A stretch of DNA of 64,000 bases, taken from contig NC_079492.1 of assembly GCF_020520425.1 (NCBI RefSeq), forward strand, positions 38,133,542 to 38,197,541, written 5' to 3'. The notes below the pieces were generated by a model that saw only the letters and a program-made list of their open reading frames with translations, was not told where the DNA came from and made no database searches. Shown here piece by piece: positions 45,315 to 57,400 of the stretch (positions within the stretch are counted from its first letter, which is position 1; every line of letters begins with the position of its first letter). The DNA is from Spinacia oleracea. Taxonomy: Eukaryota; Streptophyta; Magnoliopsida; Caryophyllales; Amaranthaceae. Both the position numbers and the translations under genes were made by a program.

Positions 45315-45659
45315 GGTGTATTCTGACTATCTTTTATGAAAGAATCTGTGGTCTAGACAACGGCCGCTAATGGTCCTAATGGAGTAGTAGTCTCTCTTGT
45401 AACCAGCTAAATTTGCCTTACAAAGTATAAATAATACTACTCTCGTTTCGTCCTATTTCTTACTCTCTACTAACTTATCTAACATATGCATACAAAAAGC
45501 CTAATCGAATAAAGGGCCTAACAAGTGGCCCCAGATTAGCACAACCTTTACAAGCCTAATTGTTTGAAGCCTAAGAAGTGGCCCAGATTAGCATAAACAT
45601 AGGCTGATCACCTATTAAATTGTGAAAACCGTTCCCGAAAACACGAGCGTCTAAATTTT
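45315..45659. other. G2 spacer after pol
   Basis: Non-coding; it contains two similar pieces (CAAGTGGCCCCAGATTAGCA and AGAAGTGGCCCAGATTAGCA). No gene seen. Confidence 0.5.
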
Positions 45660-46420
45660 CTAAGGCAAATAGGTTCATTCCCTATATGCCGCGGCAACAA
45701 ACGTGTTCGTTTCACGTTGAAGACGGGGGCAAACCCCCACATAAGTTAAACACTGCGGCATCAAACATGCCGCGCCCAATTTGTGACGGGGGCAAACCCC
45801 CACATAAGTCAAATGCTGCGGCATCAAACATGCCGCGCCCAATTTGCGACAGGGGCAAACCCCCACAATAAGTCAAATGCTGCGATATCAAACATGCCGC
45901 GCCCAACTTGTGACAGGAGCAAACCCCTCACAATTTGTCGTTTTCTTAAAAAACATGAATATTTTCTAAGGAAAATAGGTTCATTCCCTATATGCCGCGG
46001 CAACAAACGTGCCGCTTCACATTGAAGACGGGGGCAAACCCCCACATAAGTTAAACACTGCGGCATCAAACATGCCGCGCCCAATTTGTGGCGGGGGCAA
46101 ACCCCCACATAAGTCAAATGCTGCGGCATCAAACATGCCGCGCCCAATTTGCGACGGGGGCAAACCCCCACATAAGTCAAACGCTGCGGCAGCAAGCATG
46201 CCGCGCCCAACTTGTGACGGGAGCAAACCCCTCACAATTTGCCGTTTTCTTAAAAAACATGAATATTTTCTAAGGCAAATAGGTTCATTCCCTATATGCC
46301 GCGGCAACACACGTGCCGCTTCACATTGACGATGGGGCAAACCCCCACATAAGTCATACGCTGCGGCATCAAACATGCCGCGCCCAATCTGCGACGGGGA
46401 CAAACACCATACAATGTGGC
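45660..46420. repeat. G2 hairpin-rich tandem array (63-bp units in a 305-bp higher-order repeat)
   Basis: Basic units of about 63 bp each carry two perfect small inverted repeats: GGGGGCAAACCCCC and GCGGCATCAAACATGCCGC. They are grouped into units of about 305 bp, each starting AGGTTCATTCCCTATATGCC (45671, 45977, 46281); the third is cut short. Position matches the array in G1, between converging genes. Short open frames through it are repeats, not genes. Confidence 0.9.
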
Positions 46421-46515
46421 TATCCTAAAACAATGAATATTCTCTAAGGCAAGTAGGACTACTCCTACATGCCGAAACAAAAAATAGTCCAACTGCGAGA
46501 AGCCGCACAATAATC

Positions 46516-46592
46516 CCCATACCCAAGTTCAGCGGCAATCATACTGATTGATTGACTTGCGTCAATCAATCAACTAAAATAAACTTGGGCAT
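46516..46592. other. Long stem-loop downstream of the G2 array
   Basis: The inner inverted repeat is perfect: TGATTGATTGAC (46545-46556), loop TTGC, GTCAATCAATCA (46561-46572). An outer pair, CCCCATACCCAAGTT and AACTTGGGCATGGG, nearly matches. It lies between the ends of the pol and antisense transcripts. Confidence 0.7.
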
Positions 46593-46879
46593 GGGAGTCT
46601 GGTTCAGAGACTTGCAAACACCTGCTCTGGGGCATAAAATGGACGTATAATCACACACGACATAAACAGAGAAGGCGTTTAAAAGTCTAACAAGAAAAAT
46701 AACATGAAAAGGTGACGAATCACCACCGGTCTGCGCTCAAAACGGCGCCAAATTCATCAAAACAAAAAATTAAAATTATCCAAACAAACGCCATAGGCGT
46801 TGAAACATAAATAAAAATTATTCATTACAGACGCTCGAGGCGCCATAAAAACTGATTTTTTTGATAAAGGGGAGTGGAG

Positions 46880-49570
46880 TTAGGACCCAGCAGGACGAGC
46901 AGCGGCAGAATGAGCGGAGGTCGATGTGCCCACACCATCTGGACCGTCAACAACAGGCTTTGAGATTGGCTGAGCTGAAGTCTCCTCCTCCTGAGCCGAT
47001 GAGTTCACCTCCTCACTTTCGGCGTCAGAATCCTCAAAAACGGGAGGAGGAAGACCTTGTTTCTCGGCCTCAATCATTGCACCTTGCTTCTTAATTTGCC
47101 GCTCAAACCAGGCGAATGAGAAGTCCCCCATGCAGGCGTCCCAGGCTCGGCGAGTTCTCTCTCACCTCCTCCGCAGTTAACTTGGCCTCGGCCTTGACCT
47201 GAGAAACCTCGGCCTGAGAAGCCGAGACCATCTCTTCAAGATTGGCCACTTGCTGGCGCAAGCCCGCAGCTTCTTTCACCTTGGCTTCGGCCTCCTGGAG
47301 GAACGAATGGGTAGAAAGGGCTTCGGCATTAAGGGTCTCAATAGCAAGCACTTGTTCATTAATTTTGATCAAGCATTGCCTCTTGTCACTCCTCAGGACG
47401 GCCAGCTCCTTGCTCTGAGCTTCAATGGTCTCCTGCATCTCCAGCCGAACCTTTTCCACCGTCGCCATGGCATAGTCCCCGGCATTGGTAGCCTTATGCA
47501 CCTGCCGCTGAAGCTGACTGGTGACGTCAGCTCGCCAGCGTTTAAAGCCCTCGGCCTTAATAAGCAGCTGCAAGAAAAATGTAAGTAAGAAAGAGTAAAA
47601 ATTGCTAAGTACAGGAATGAAACAAAAAGACGGATGCTTACATCCAGGAGAACCGCCTGCATAGCCCCGAACTGCTCCACATATTCCTTCGGCACGGCCT
47701 TAATCACCAAAGAGATGATCTTAGCCTTATCTCGGGAAGAGAAATGCCGAGACGGAGGAATATTGCGGACCTCATCGTCCAGAGCCGCCTGCCGGCCAGA
47801 AGCTATACAAAAAGAAGAGGTGAGAGTCCACAAAAGTGCTTGATCAAGAAAATAATTTAACTTGAAGAATTTAGCATTTACTTGGGTCGTCGCCTCCCAC
47901 ATGAGGAGGACGATGAGCTTCTGGATTCTGGGCCGCCTGAGCCGAAGGCTGGTCGTCCTCACCATCAAGGACCTCGACCGGCGTAGGGGAAGCAGCCCTC
48001 TTGCTGGGACCGGCTCCGCCTCTGGCATCCCCTCTTTTGGCCTAACCATCCGTAGGAGGATGCTGCCGCAGAGGAGTCACTGCCATAGGAAGAAATTCCA
48101 CCGGAGAATCAGACGACTTCTCTGGCAAGTCCTCCCTCTTGGGACACCGGATCCCCGCCTTGACTTTAGGACGCTTCCCCGCCGCGGAAGCATCCCGTTC
48201 TTCGGCCTTGCGCTTTGAGCCGGCCGGGCCCTTCTCACCCTTCTGCAAAATAGAAACAGACACCATAAAGAAAACACCGAACCAACATACCAACACCAGT
48301 AAAAATAAACCAACTTACCTTCGCCGGGGCGACTCCGCCGACCCCTTTGAGCTTCTGGTCAACCATCTGGGTTAACCACTCCTTGGTGCTAATGACCCCC
48401 TTCTCTTGCGGCGGAAGCTTGGACATGGCGACGGCTGCAAAAGGAAATTTTATAAAAGTTAGTAAGCAAATAACATCCAATACATAGAAGCAGTAAGACC
48501 AGGATACCTTGGTCCAACCCATGGTCTAGACCAGCCGCTGCCAGAAACACAGGGTCCCTGAGCTGAGAACAAGACGAAAGCCAGGACAAGGGAATATTCA
48601 AATTCTTGGATTGGGCCGTCACGGCCTCATCTTGGAAATGGACCGTGATTTGATCCCATTCCTGCGCCGTTAAGGCCGGCAACTCCTCATTCCCCCCAGC
48701 AAAGCGAGGATTTACTTGCCAACGGCTAAATTTTAGCTCCCCCTCCTCGTCGGCGGTCCACATCACCACCCACCTCATTCTCCAGAAGTGGTGTTTTGAC
48801 GGCTTGTCAAAGGTGGTGGCATACTCCCCCTTGTTAGCCAATTGGAACCAACCTTCGGCTCCCTTCACTTTCTGAAAACGCACCAATCTAAGAAATGCGT
48901 TGAAGGACGGCTTCAGACCCAATAGCTCACATTTGGCGACGTACCCAAGTACGTTCGTCCAAGAGTTGGGTGACAATTGGCAGATGCCAATGCCGAACTC
49001 ATCCAATACCTCCTCCACAAAAGGATGGACTGGAAAACGTAACCCGCTTTTAAAAGCTCCAGCATACACAGGAAACTCACCTGGGCCCACGTCAAAAATG
49101 GTGGACGCCTCACTCTCAGGGAATCTCATTTCATAGCCAGGGCCGGTATTCATACCAGCGGCATAGTTTTCCTTGTGTCTTTCCAGCCATTTCAGCCACT
49201 TCGGGTCAGCCCCAATATGACCCGCGTCAATCTGGGCATTCTCGCCCTGGACGTCCCCATCAACAACCTGAGGCACTCCAGCCGCCTCCTCTGCGACTTC
49301 CACACCCTCAGCCTCGCCGCCGCTCTCATCTGGCTCCGATTCCTCGAACGAAGCGGCGGGCTGTTCCGATGGACCAGCTTCCATCTCTTCCATCCAAAAC
49401 TCATTAAATTAAGTAACTCCTTGACGATCACTACTAGGATCACCTGGGGGAGTCCGGCTTACTTCCCCCGGCGGCACTTTGATGGATCTCTCTCCTGAGA
49501 AAGAAGGGTCCATCTGCTGACCTCTAAGCCGCAAGTCAGCAATGTTTGCCGTCTTTTTCGTCCTCGCCAT
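46880..49570 (-). pseudogene. G2 antisense gene, gypsy-type transposase-like (broken)
   Basis: Homologue of the G1 antisense gene. Exons read from GT/AG signals: 49393-48508, 48434-48319, 48242-47882, 47802-47642 and 47567-46880. Exon 1 has the shared motif GLRFPVHPFVEEVL, then QLSPNSWTNVLGY. Later exons are Lys- and Glu-rich with a coiled coil (about 47170-47560). An in-frame ATG at 49570 (MARTKKTANIADL) is parted from the rest by a TAA near 49411, so the true start may be lost. Further damage: a TAG at 48044-48042 and a frameshift near 47140. Function unknown. Confidence 0.7.
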
Positions 49571-50132
49571 CGTGTCCTGCATAAAGACGCAATGGGAGGC
49601 CGAACTTAACGACGGGCTTAAAAAGAAACAATGTGGGATATTGGTGCGGCGCAGATCAGACCACCAAACCCAGGAGACCCAACCTTAACGGCTCGAGAAC
49701 CATGAGCCATTGTTCCAAAAAGAAAAATGGACGACGCCAAGACTGACGAATAACGAAAATACAGGAAATAGCTAACATAATGAAATCAGGTCCTTACCTC
49801 AAAAATAACGGAGATGATGGCGTCAAAGGTGAGCGTCACGAAAAGGGAGACGGAAGGCTTGTCCGGTCTTTTCTCCGTCCTAAAGATGGGCCGAATCGAA
49901 GATGCGTCAGAAATATCTGAAAAATCTCTCTCTAGAAAAGCACAGAGGTGAAATTTTGGAAAGTGAAAAATGAAAATTTTACCCCCCCTCACATATATAT
50001 AGGGAGGGCAGAATAGGAAAAGTCGCCACGTGGCGCATGCTCTTTGGTTCAAAAAGCTTAATCAGGAGATTAGAGGTCAAGAACGGGCATCGCGCCAACC
50101 ATTTTACCTAAATACCCTTCTTGAGGGGCAAA

Positions 50133-50632
50133 TGATGTGGGTAAAAATACCCCGCTTACGTGGCTCCATTAAACGTGAGACACGTGGCATTCCCCGGTTG
50201 GCCAGCCATCTATTTGGCTGCCATTTAGGAGCTACAATGCGCTGATGTATGACTAGCCAAGTTATGCCAGCAACTTTAAGGCCCATGGCCCAAAAAGGAG
50301 ATTTGTGATGGTGACACATGTCACCATCTGATAAACCAACCAATCATATGAGGTCACTCTAGGGTTTCCCCCAAAAGGGGGGCTATAAATATACTCAATT
50401 CCCAAGAAATTGACACACAATTCTAGATAGAGAAACATTCTACTACTTACTTTAATGCTTTCTGTTTATTAATTACATCTTCCTTAAAACCCGTGACTTA
50501 CTTAAGCATCGGAGGGAATATTCCTTCGGGAATATTCTTGTTTTGTAGGTACGCCGCCGACGTGGACTTGACTCAACACTACGTGGAACCTGATACCTCC
50601 TCGTCATCATCCAAGGAAAAACTCCCACAACA
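50133..50632 (+). repeat. G2 3' LTR (500 bp)
   Basis: Preceded by the purine-rich TTGAGGGGCAAA. TATAAATA at 50384-50391. Six substitutions against the 5' LTR, no indels. Confidence 0.93.
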
Positions 50633-50637
50633 CAAGC

Positions 50638-51995
50638 AGTTCACAGATATGTGGAATACTTTCCAGCTGTATCTTAGAACATAGAAATTAATATTGTAAT
50701 TTCCCACGCAACAACTCATGGTCTCTAACCCATGTTGCCATTTCGAAACACGATGCTCTTTAGCTCGTCCTTGTCAATGGTTAACTCCAAAGGAATCTTG
50801 CTTGATCCTTTGCCAGTGTTTACGCGTGTAGCATCAATATTTAGCATATCTTTATTTCCTTGAATCAAGAACTATTCTATGTACCTTTTCAAGTACCATA
50901 ACCTTGTGATGTGTCGCGTGTTGCTGCGCAGGCCAGCGCGCGCCGAGCGAGGGATCGCTCCCTGCTCGCGCGTTCTGCTTGCTGGTTGGGCGAGCCAGAC
51001 GCGCTGTGGCGCGGCAGCATCGCCGCCCACACGCGTCTTGCTCGTCGCTTGTGCCTTACATAGTCGCCCTCGCCCATAGCATAGCACACACGCACACACG
51101 CATAGGCTGCGTTGCCTCGTGCGCGCGCCATGCGCTATGCTCGCTGCATTCGTACCGCACGGGCGACGAGCTCCCTTGCTCGTCGTCGCGTGCCCGCACT
51201 ATACAACACCCCTTGAGGGTAACACGTAGCTTCCATTGCTTTGTGCGTGCAACATTAATGAGCGTTTTCATAAAAATTTAAAATTTTTAATTCAAAAATT
51301 AATGACAAATTAATAAAACATATTAATTTCATAATTTTAGGGCGAAAAATCGAAAAAAATTTAATCAATTAATTTCCGATTAACATGGATTCAAATCTAG
51401 GTCATAAAAATTAAAAATTTATCATAAATTAACAATTTTTATGGTGGATTTTAATCATAGATACCTAATTATACTATTAATTAATTATGAAAATCAAATT
51501 AATTCTAAATTATTCGAATTTCAACAAATTAATCATAATTACGAATTAGGTTGTATAATTAACAAGGCTAGGCATTCAAACTTGTTAAACATATACTGTA
51601 GGTCAATCAAAAATTCAAGATTTATCAACAAGAATCGCAAATTCCTTAATTTAACATCTTAAATTTACAAACTTTTGCGTTCGAAAAACTAAAACCATCG
51701 AAAAGTCATAGTTAGGCTTCGAATTTGGGAATTCTGGGTTCGGCCGAAAAATACTCATTTTGTCAAAATTTTAGAATGCCTTTTACATGCGGAATTAACA
51801 CAAAAAGCACTCGATTTGGATGAGTAACGAAGAAACTGCCGAAAAACTGCGTACATATAACTAAATAAACGCAATTTGCAATTAATTAACAATTACGAAA
51901 ATTAATCACCCCTTTTAATTCCTTGCAAATTTGTAATATTTAACCATGTTTATGCAATTTAGATTATGAAAATAATAAGAGGCTCGTGATACCAC
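50638..51995 (-). other. Copia-B internal region, 5' arm, with primer-binding site
   Basis: Holds a GC-rich, CpG-dense leader (about 50920-51210), then AT-rich DNA, then the leader shared with positions 1-206 and the primer site (51981-51994). No gag frame; open frames in the GC-rich part are compositional. Confidence 0.6.
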
Positions 51996-53252
51996 TGTAA
52001 GGTTATGATTCATATGACAAAACATAAATCATGCGGAAAAACCATAAAGCCAGGAAAGCATATTATTTACAAATAATCATTTAGCATAGTTTAGATGCAT
52101 ACACTTTGTTGCGTGCCCTCCCTAGCTGCGCCCGAACCGAACAAGAACAAGTCTTTAGGACTCCAAGTGTCGTCCCTCCGTAGATAGTCCACAGTACGTC
52201 CGGATCCGCCTCAAGATTGACCAACTAGAATCGCCCTTAAGGTGCTAGGATTTTCGGCTAGGTTAGTGCAAGAGTATGGCTGAATTTCTCTTTCAAAAAC
52301 TTACCCTTTGAATACTTCAATTGTCACTATAAATTATGACAATTTAACACAGCTTCAGGAATCGTGCATGAACACAAACACACACACACACACGCACGGC
52401 ATCGTACGAGGGGCGCCTATGCGCGCGCGCGCTCAGCCCACGCCACGAGGCCCGCAACGCAGCCATGGCCTTGGCGCGCGCTGGGCCTGCCTTGCGGTGG
52501 GCCTGGGCGCTGCCTTGGCTTGGCGTGTGGCGCGCGTTTGGCCTGCTGGGCGATGGCCCGGCTTTGTGCTGGGCCTTCGTCCGGCAGGCCTCGTACGATG
52601 CTTATTCGTACGATACGCTTTCGATTAAATTCTCGATTCCGGAATTCATTTCCGATACGAACAATATTTAATATTTCCGATTTCGGAATTAATTTCCGTT
52701 TCGAACAAATATTTAATATTTCCGTTTCCGGAATTATTTTTCGATTCCTATAATATTTCCGATTCTGACAATATTTCCGTTTCCGGCAATATTTCCGATT
52801 CCGGCAATATTTCCATTTCCTTTAATATTTTCCGATACGTACCATGTTTCCGTTTCCGGCAACATCTACGACTTGGATAATATTTATATTTCTGATACGA
52901 TCCATATTTCCGTTTCCGGCAATATCATCGTTTCCGGAGTATTCATTTCTTGCTTGTGACGATCTCAGCTCCCACTGAAACCAAGATTCGTCGATTCCGA
53001 ATATCCATAGATGGAGTATTTAATGCCATTAAATACTTGATCCGTTTAAGTACTATTTGTGGGACCCTACGGGTTCAGTCAAGAGTAAGCTGTGGATTAA
53101 TATCATTAATTCCACTTGAACCGAAGCGGCCTCTAGCTAGGCATTCAGCTCACTTGATCTCACTGAATTATTAACTTGTTAATTAATACTGAACCGCATT
53201 TATTAGACTTAACATTGAATGCATACTTGGGCCAAGGGCACTATTTCCTTCA
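51996..53252 (-). repeat. Copia-B 5' LTR (1257 bp), promoter region deleted
   Basis: Shorter than the other two copies by about 130 bp. The gap lies at about 52340-52348, where AAATTATGAC runs straight into a short unrelated piece and then GGAATCGTGCATG. The missing part includes the TATAAATA box present in the other two LTRs. As the 5' LTR it should drive transcription of the element. Confidence 0.9.
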
Positions 53253-54457
53253 TACGGCGCCACTTACCACAAGGGTTATCGAATTGATTGTACTCCAAGT
53301 ACATCTCTTCTCTCACCCCAAGTCCTTTTGTTGGCCCTCTCCCCTTTTTCTTCACACGCTTTTTAACACTTTTACTTGTGCTAACTTCATTTGCCACCAC
53401 ATGTTGATGGTTATCAATTGGGGGTGCCCTATCCGCCATAACCTCAAACTGTTCAATTCTATGTAAATATTCATCATGTTCACGATCTTCCGGCTCACCT
53501 TTATCCTCCTCCACCGCTGCATCATACTCCCCATCCTCACTACGGTCATCGTCATCATCCATCAGCTCATCCATACTATGGTCATCATTATCATCCATGA
53601 TAGAGCTATACCTGAAATTAAAGAAATAAAACCACGTCACAAAACAAATACATAATTTGCATAATAATTATCACAATATATAAAATGATTCCTATGATTA
53701 GTTATATGATTATAAGACTCATTTCAAGTTCGTTATGCACGTTTATGGGTCATTTGGGTCGATATAGGTCATTTATGGCCAAAAATGGCATTTTCGATCC
53801 CAAATCTAAACAAATGAACCTAAGTCCAAATTCTACACCTTTTTTATGTGTCATATGCTTAGTTAGATGTTTCTAAGATTCATTTCAAGTTATCTATGGC
53901 CCAAAATGACAAACTTATATGGCTCAAAATGACATATATATAGTCCACATTCTAAACATTTCAACCATAAGCACACAGAGAAAATAGTCAAACTTATATT
54001 AAAAGAAATGAACTTAAAAACAAAGCAAGACTACGAGGCCGAAGCCCAAATAGTCAGGCTCAAAATATGTACAATACAAAATACCAAAATACCAAATACG
54101 TACAATACAAACTACCAATAGCTAAAATGTGACTACGCCCAATATAGTAACTTTAGGTTACAAATTTCAACACAACACAATACACAAGTACATTGCATCA
54201 ATATGGTTTTCTTCAGTACACAATATACAAGTCTTGCACCACCAACACAATACACAAGTCTTGCACCACCAACTGCTCCTTGTTGGTTGTTTCTTCAGGC
54301 TGGTCTGAAGTCGCCTCTTGTGTTTCTTGATTCATGTACTTTAGACCAATTGAACATGTGGCCTGTTAGTACGGTCCAACACACAGTGACAAGAACTAAA
54401 TTAAAAAGCTAGATGTTGTGCCAATTTGACTTGTTTAGTTCATACCTCTAACCATTG

Positions 54458-57400
54458 CTAGATTTCGTCATCAACAAGTATTCCTTCTGTGTGATCTGAA
54501 CGCATGTAATTTGTGTCATTATCCACATTGTTTGTCACTTCAGTTTCGGGATTGGTGAAAGGAGGTGTATCATCAAAAGCATCATACTCGTCCTCATCCT
54601 CAACATCACCGACACCGAGGATGCTTCTCTTTCCCGGTACAACAATTGACCACTTCTTATCGGCGGGGTCGGTTATATAAAATATTTGCTTAGCTTGTGA
54701 TACAAGTATAAATGGCTCATCAGTCTCACGCAAACGACCCAGGTCTACAAGAGTGAACCCACAAGGATCATCCCTTTTTACACACCTCTTATTATTATCA
54801 GCCCACTTGCACCAAAACAGACCAACAGTCAATTTTGTTCCGTACTTAAGCTCCCATATATCTTGGACTCGCCCATAGTAAGACAACTCGGCGTCAACTG
54901 GAGATCTATCCTTAGCACTAGCATACTCTCTTGATGACGCCACAAGGGAGACACCACTATTTTGCACTGACAACGACTTCTGATCTTGGCGCTCGGTCCA
55001 AAATGTGTATCCATTGACATCATAACCCGGATATGACTGCACGGCTTCCTGAGGATCAAGAGCTAGATACTGAACAGTTTCACAAACAGTATTACCAGCT
55101 ACTTCTAGTTCACCCATCACCTTATCTTGGAACGATTTAATGAACTCTCTATTATGCAATTGCGTCAATTCTCTTTCCCCTTTGGAAGGGTATTCATTAG
55201 ACAATTCATGCTTATGCATCACCAAATACGGGTGGACGGCTAGAATATGATGCAACACATATAAGTGAGCTTGTAACAGCTTATGCGTAGGAGGTGAGAT
55301 AAATTTTGACCCAATTGTACCCTTGCCTTCTAGTCTTCCCTCATGCCGGGATGTAGGAAGTCCAATCGGTTTAAGTTTTGCTAAATACTCGGCCAAAAAA
55401 TTTCCAACTTCTTCACCCACGGTGCCTTGAATCATACTACCTTCTGGTTGTGCAGGATTCCTCACTTTATCTTGTAAAACACCCATGTGTCTCTCAAAAG
55501 GATAACACCACCTCAAGAACACTGGACCGCACAACTTAATTTCTCGAACAAGATGGCAAATTAAATGAACCATTATGTCAAAGAACGAAGGTGGAAAATA
55601 CATCTCAAATTCGCATATTGTTTGGATTACTTTGTTCTGAAGTTCACCGAGTGTTGACGGATCAAACACTTTGCTACATATCGTATTGAAAAATGAACAA
55701 AGACTAGTAATAGTATGTCTCACATGCTTTGGCAATATCCCACGAATTGCAATGGGTAAGAAGGTTTGCATCATGACATGACAATCGTGAGATTTCATAC
55801 TTGTCAACTTCAACTCTCCATTTAAAGACACAAATCTTTTCATGTTCGATGAGTACCCCGAGGGAACCTTAATGCCATACAAGCACTCACAAAATAACCG
55901 CTTTTCTACTTTGGACAATGTGTAACAAGCCGGAGGCAAGTAATGGGTATTCTTCTTCCCTTTGTCGTTGCCCTTTTCTTTGCCTTTGCCTTTCCCTTTG
56001 CCTTTGACTTTTCCTTTTGTCTTGGCACCCCCTGTTTCCGTTTCTTTCCTTCTATTATTTTCCGAAGTCTGAGGCCACAGCTCTGGACGAAGCCCCTTAC
56101 TTTTAAAGTATTCTCGCACTCCCTTGGTATCCTTTGTCTTGCCCGGAATATTCATAAGTGTCCCAAGAATTGCTTCACAAACATTTTTCTCGATATGCAT
56201 GACGTCAAGACAATGCCTAACCGGTAGATCTTTCCAATATATATGGAAGTTTCCAGAACACAGACTCTTTTTTCCATAATCCAGTTGTACTCTGTCTTTC
56301 ACTGACCTGCCGAAGACCGTTTCAACACCCTTGACCCGCTTATAAACTTCCTTACCAGTCAACGCTCTACGGGCGACATCCATCTCAACATCCCCGTCGA
56401 ATGTTGTCTTCATCTTACGATAGGGATGATCACGTCTAAGAAGCCTTCGCGTTCGCAAGAACACATATTTGTGACATTCAGAAATATATTTGGATTGTGT
56501 ATCATCTTCACAAGTCTGGCATGCTTTCCTTCCTTTGTTCTTGTACCCGGATAAGTTACCATAAGCAGGGAAGTCATTGATGGTGCAAAAAAGTATTGCA
56601 CGCAATCTAAACGTCTCATTTGCATGTGCATCAAATACGGAAACCCCTTCATCCCACATCTTTCTCAAATCATCAACGAGAGGTTCAAGGTAGACATCTA
56701 TGTTGTTTCCCGGTTGTTTAGGCCCCGATATAAGAAGCGACAACATGATGTACTTGCGTTTCATACACAACCAAGGAGGTAAATTATATATGACTAAAAG
56801 TACTGGCCATGTACTATGTTGGGAGCTAAGAGTGCCAAATGGATTCATCCCATCCGTACATAACCCAAGCCTCAAATTCCGAGGTTCCTTACCAAAAGTG
56901 TCATGAAGCTTGTCAATAGTCTTCCACTGGGGAGAATCAGCAGGATGTCTAAGCAAACCATCTTTCTTCCTTCAATCAGGATCTGCATGCCACCTCAAAT
57001 TCCTTGCATCTTTTTTTATCGAAAACAAGCGCTTGAATCTCGGTATTATGGGAAGATACCACAACACCTTAGCTGGGTACACATTCTTACCCTCGCTTAC
57101 CCCTTTGCGTTTGTAACGCGACACTCCGCACCGTGGACACTTATCCAAATTCTCATACTGCTTATGATATAGCAGGCAATCATTTGGACAAGCATGTATC
57201 TTCTTGTACTCTAAACCAAAGGGACACATGAGCTTCTTGGCATAATAGTTCGACCTGGCAAGTTCATTGCCAGCCGGTAACATATCACTTAGCGCCACCA
57301 ACAACTCAGTGAAACTAATGTCAGTCCAGCCTCCGCTTGTCTTGATATTGTAGAGTGTGCAAACAGCGGAAAGCTTGCTATACCTTGTACAACCAGGATA

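Larger units (their letters stand above)
39075..50632 (+). mobile_element. Nest level 6: G2, Tat-lineage Ty3/gypsy retrotransposon, mutated
   Basis: An 11.6-kb element bounded by 500-bp LTRs and CAAGC (39070-39074 and 50633-50637). The plan equals G1: gag, protease, RT, two RNase H domains, integrase, a tandem array, then an antisense spliced gene. The LTRs differ at six sites (98.8% identity), so it is older than G1. Both gag-pol and the antisense gene are broken. It inserted in the plus direction into the minus-strand Copia-B. Confidence 0.93.
36464..53252 (-). mobile_element. Nest level 5: Copia-B, internally deleted copia-type element
   Basis: Two LTRs (36464-37848 as the 3' LTR, 51996-53252 as the 5' LTR) flanked by TACGG (36459-36463 and 53253-53257). 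The primer site TGGTATCACGAGCC lies beside the right LTR (51981-51994). The purine tract AAGTGGGAGA lies beside the left LTR (37849-37860, minus strand). Without G2 it is about 5.2 kb, with only about 2.6 kb of internal DNA and no gag-pol frame, so it is a deletion derivative that would need proteins from a full relative. It sits in an exon of the CACTA accessory gene. Confidence 0.92.
29025..53598 (-). pseudogene. CACTA accessory gene: TNPA-like with C-terminal Ulp1 (C48) protease domain, cut by copia
   Basis: I read exons at 53598-53258 continuing at 36463-36355, then 34938-34648, 34564-34340, 34161-33740, 33629-33357, 33261-32870, 32781-32604, from 32491, 32141-32034, and about 29132-29025. 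The start MDDNDDHSMDEL follows a splice acceptor. The first exon has an acidic stretch and KKRVKKKGRGPTKGLG. The exons at 34.9-33.7 kb have the plant En/Spm transposase-associated motif GPDPPGHPRAFGGVRVGLKK. The later part has the C48 triad: His in LHWMLLV, Asp in YQFDS, and Cys in VECGYYVMKF with an upstream Gln. Damage: the copia insertion in exon 1, a TAA near 34893, and a frameshift near 33905. The frame runs through the copia site if it is removed. Confidence 0.8.

Noticed and set aside
45675..46510. Possible CRISPR-like array in G2
   Set aside because: Units are contiguous tandem repeats without unique spacers, in a plant retrotransposon.
46545..46572. Rho-independent bacterial-type terminator
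   Set aside because: The stem-loop is real, but it is AT-rich, has no T run, and the DNA is plant.
36464..53252. Reading the copia LTR pair as two separate solo LTRs
   Set aside because: The matching TACGG flanks, the primer site on one side and the purine tract on the other show one element split by G2.
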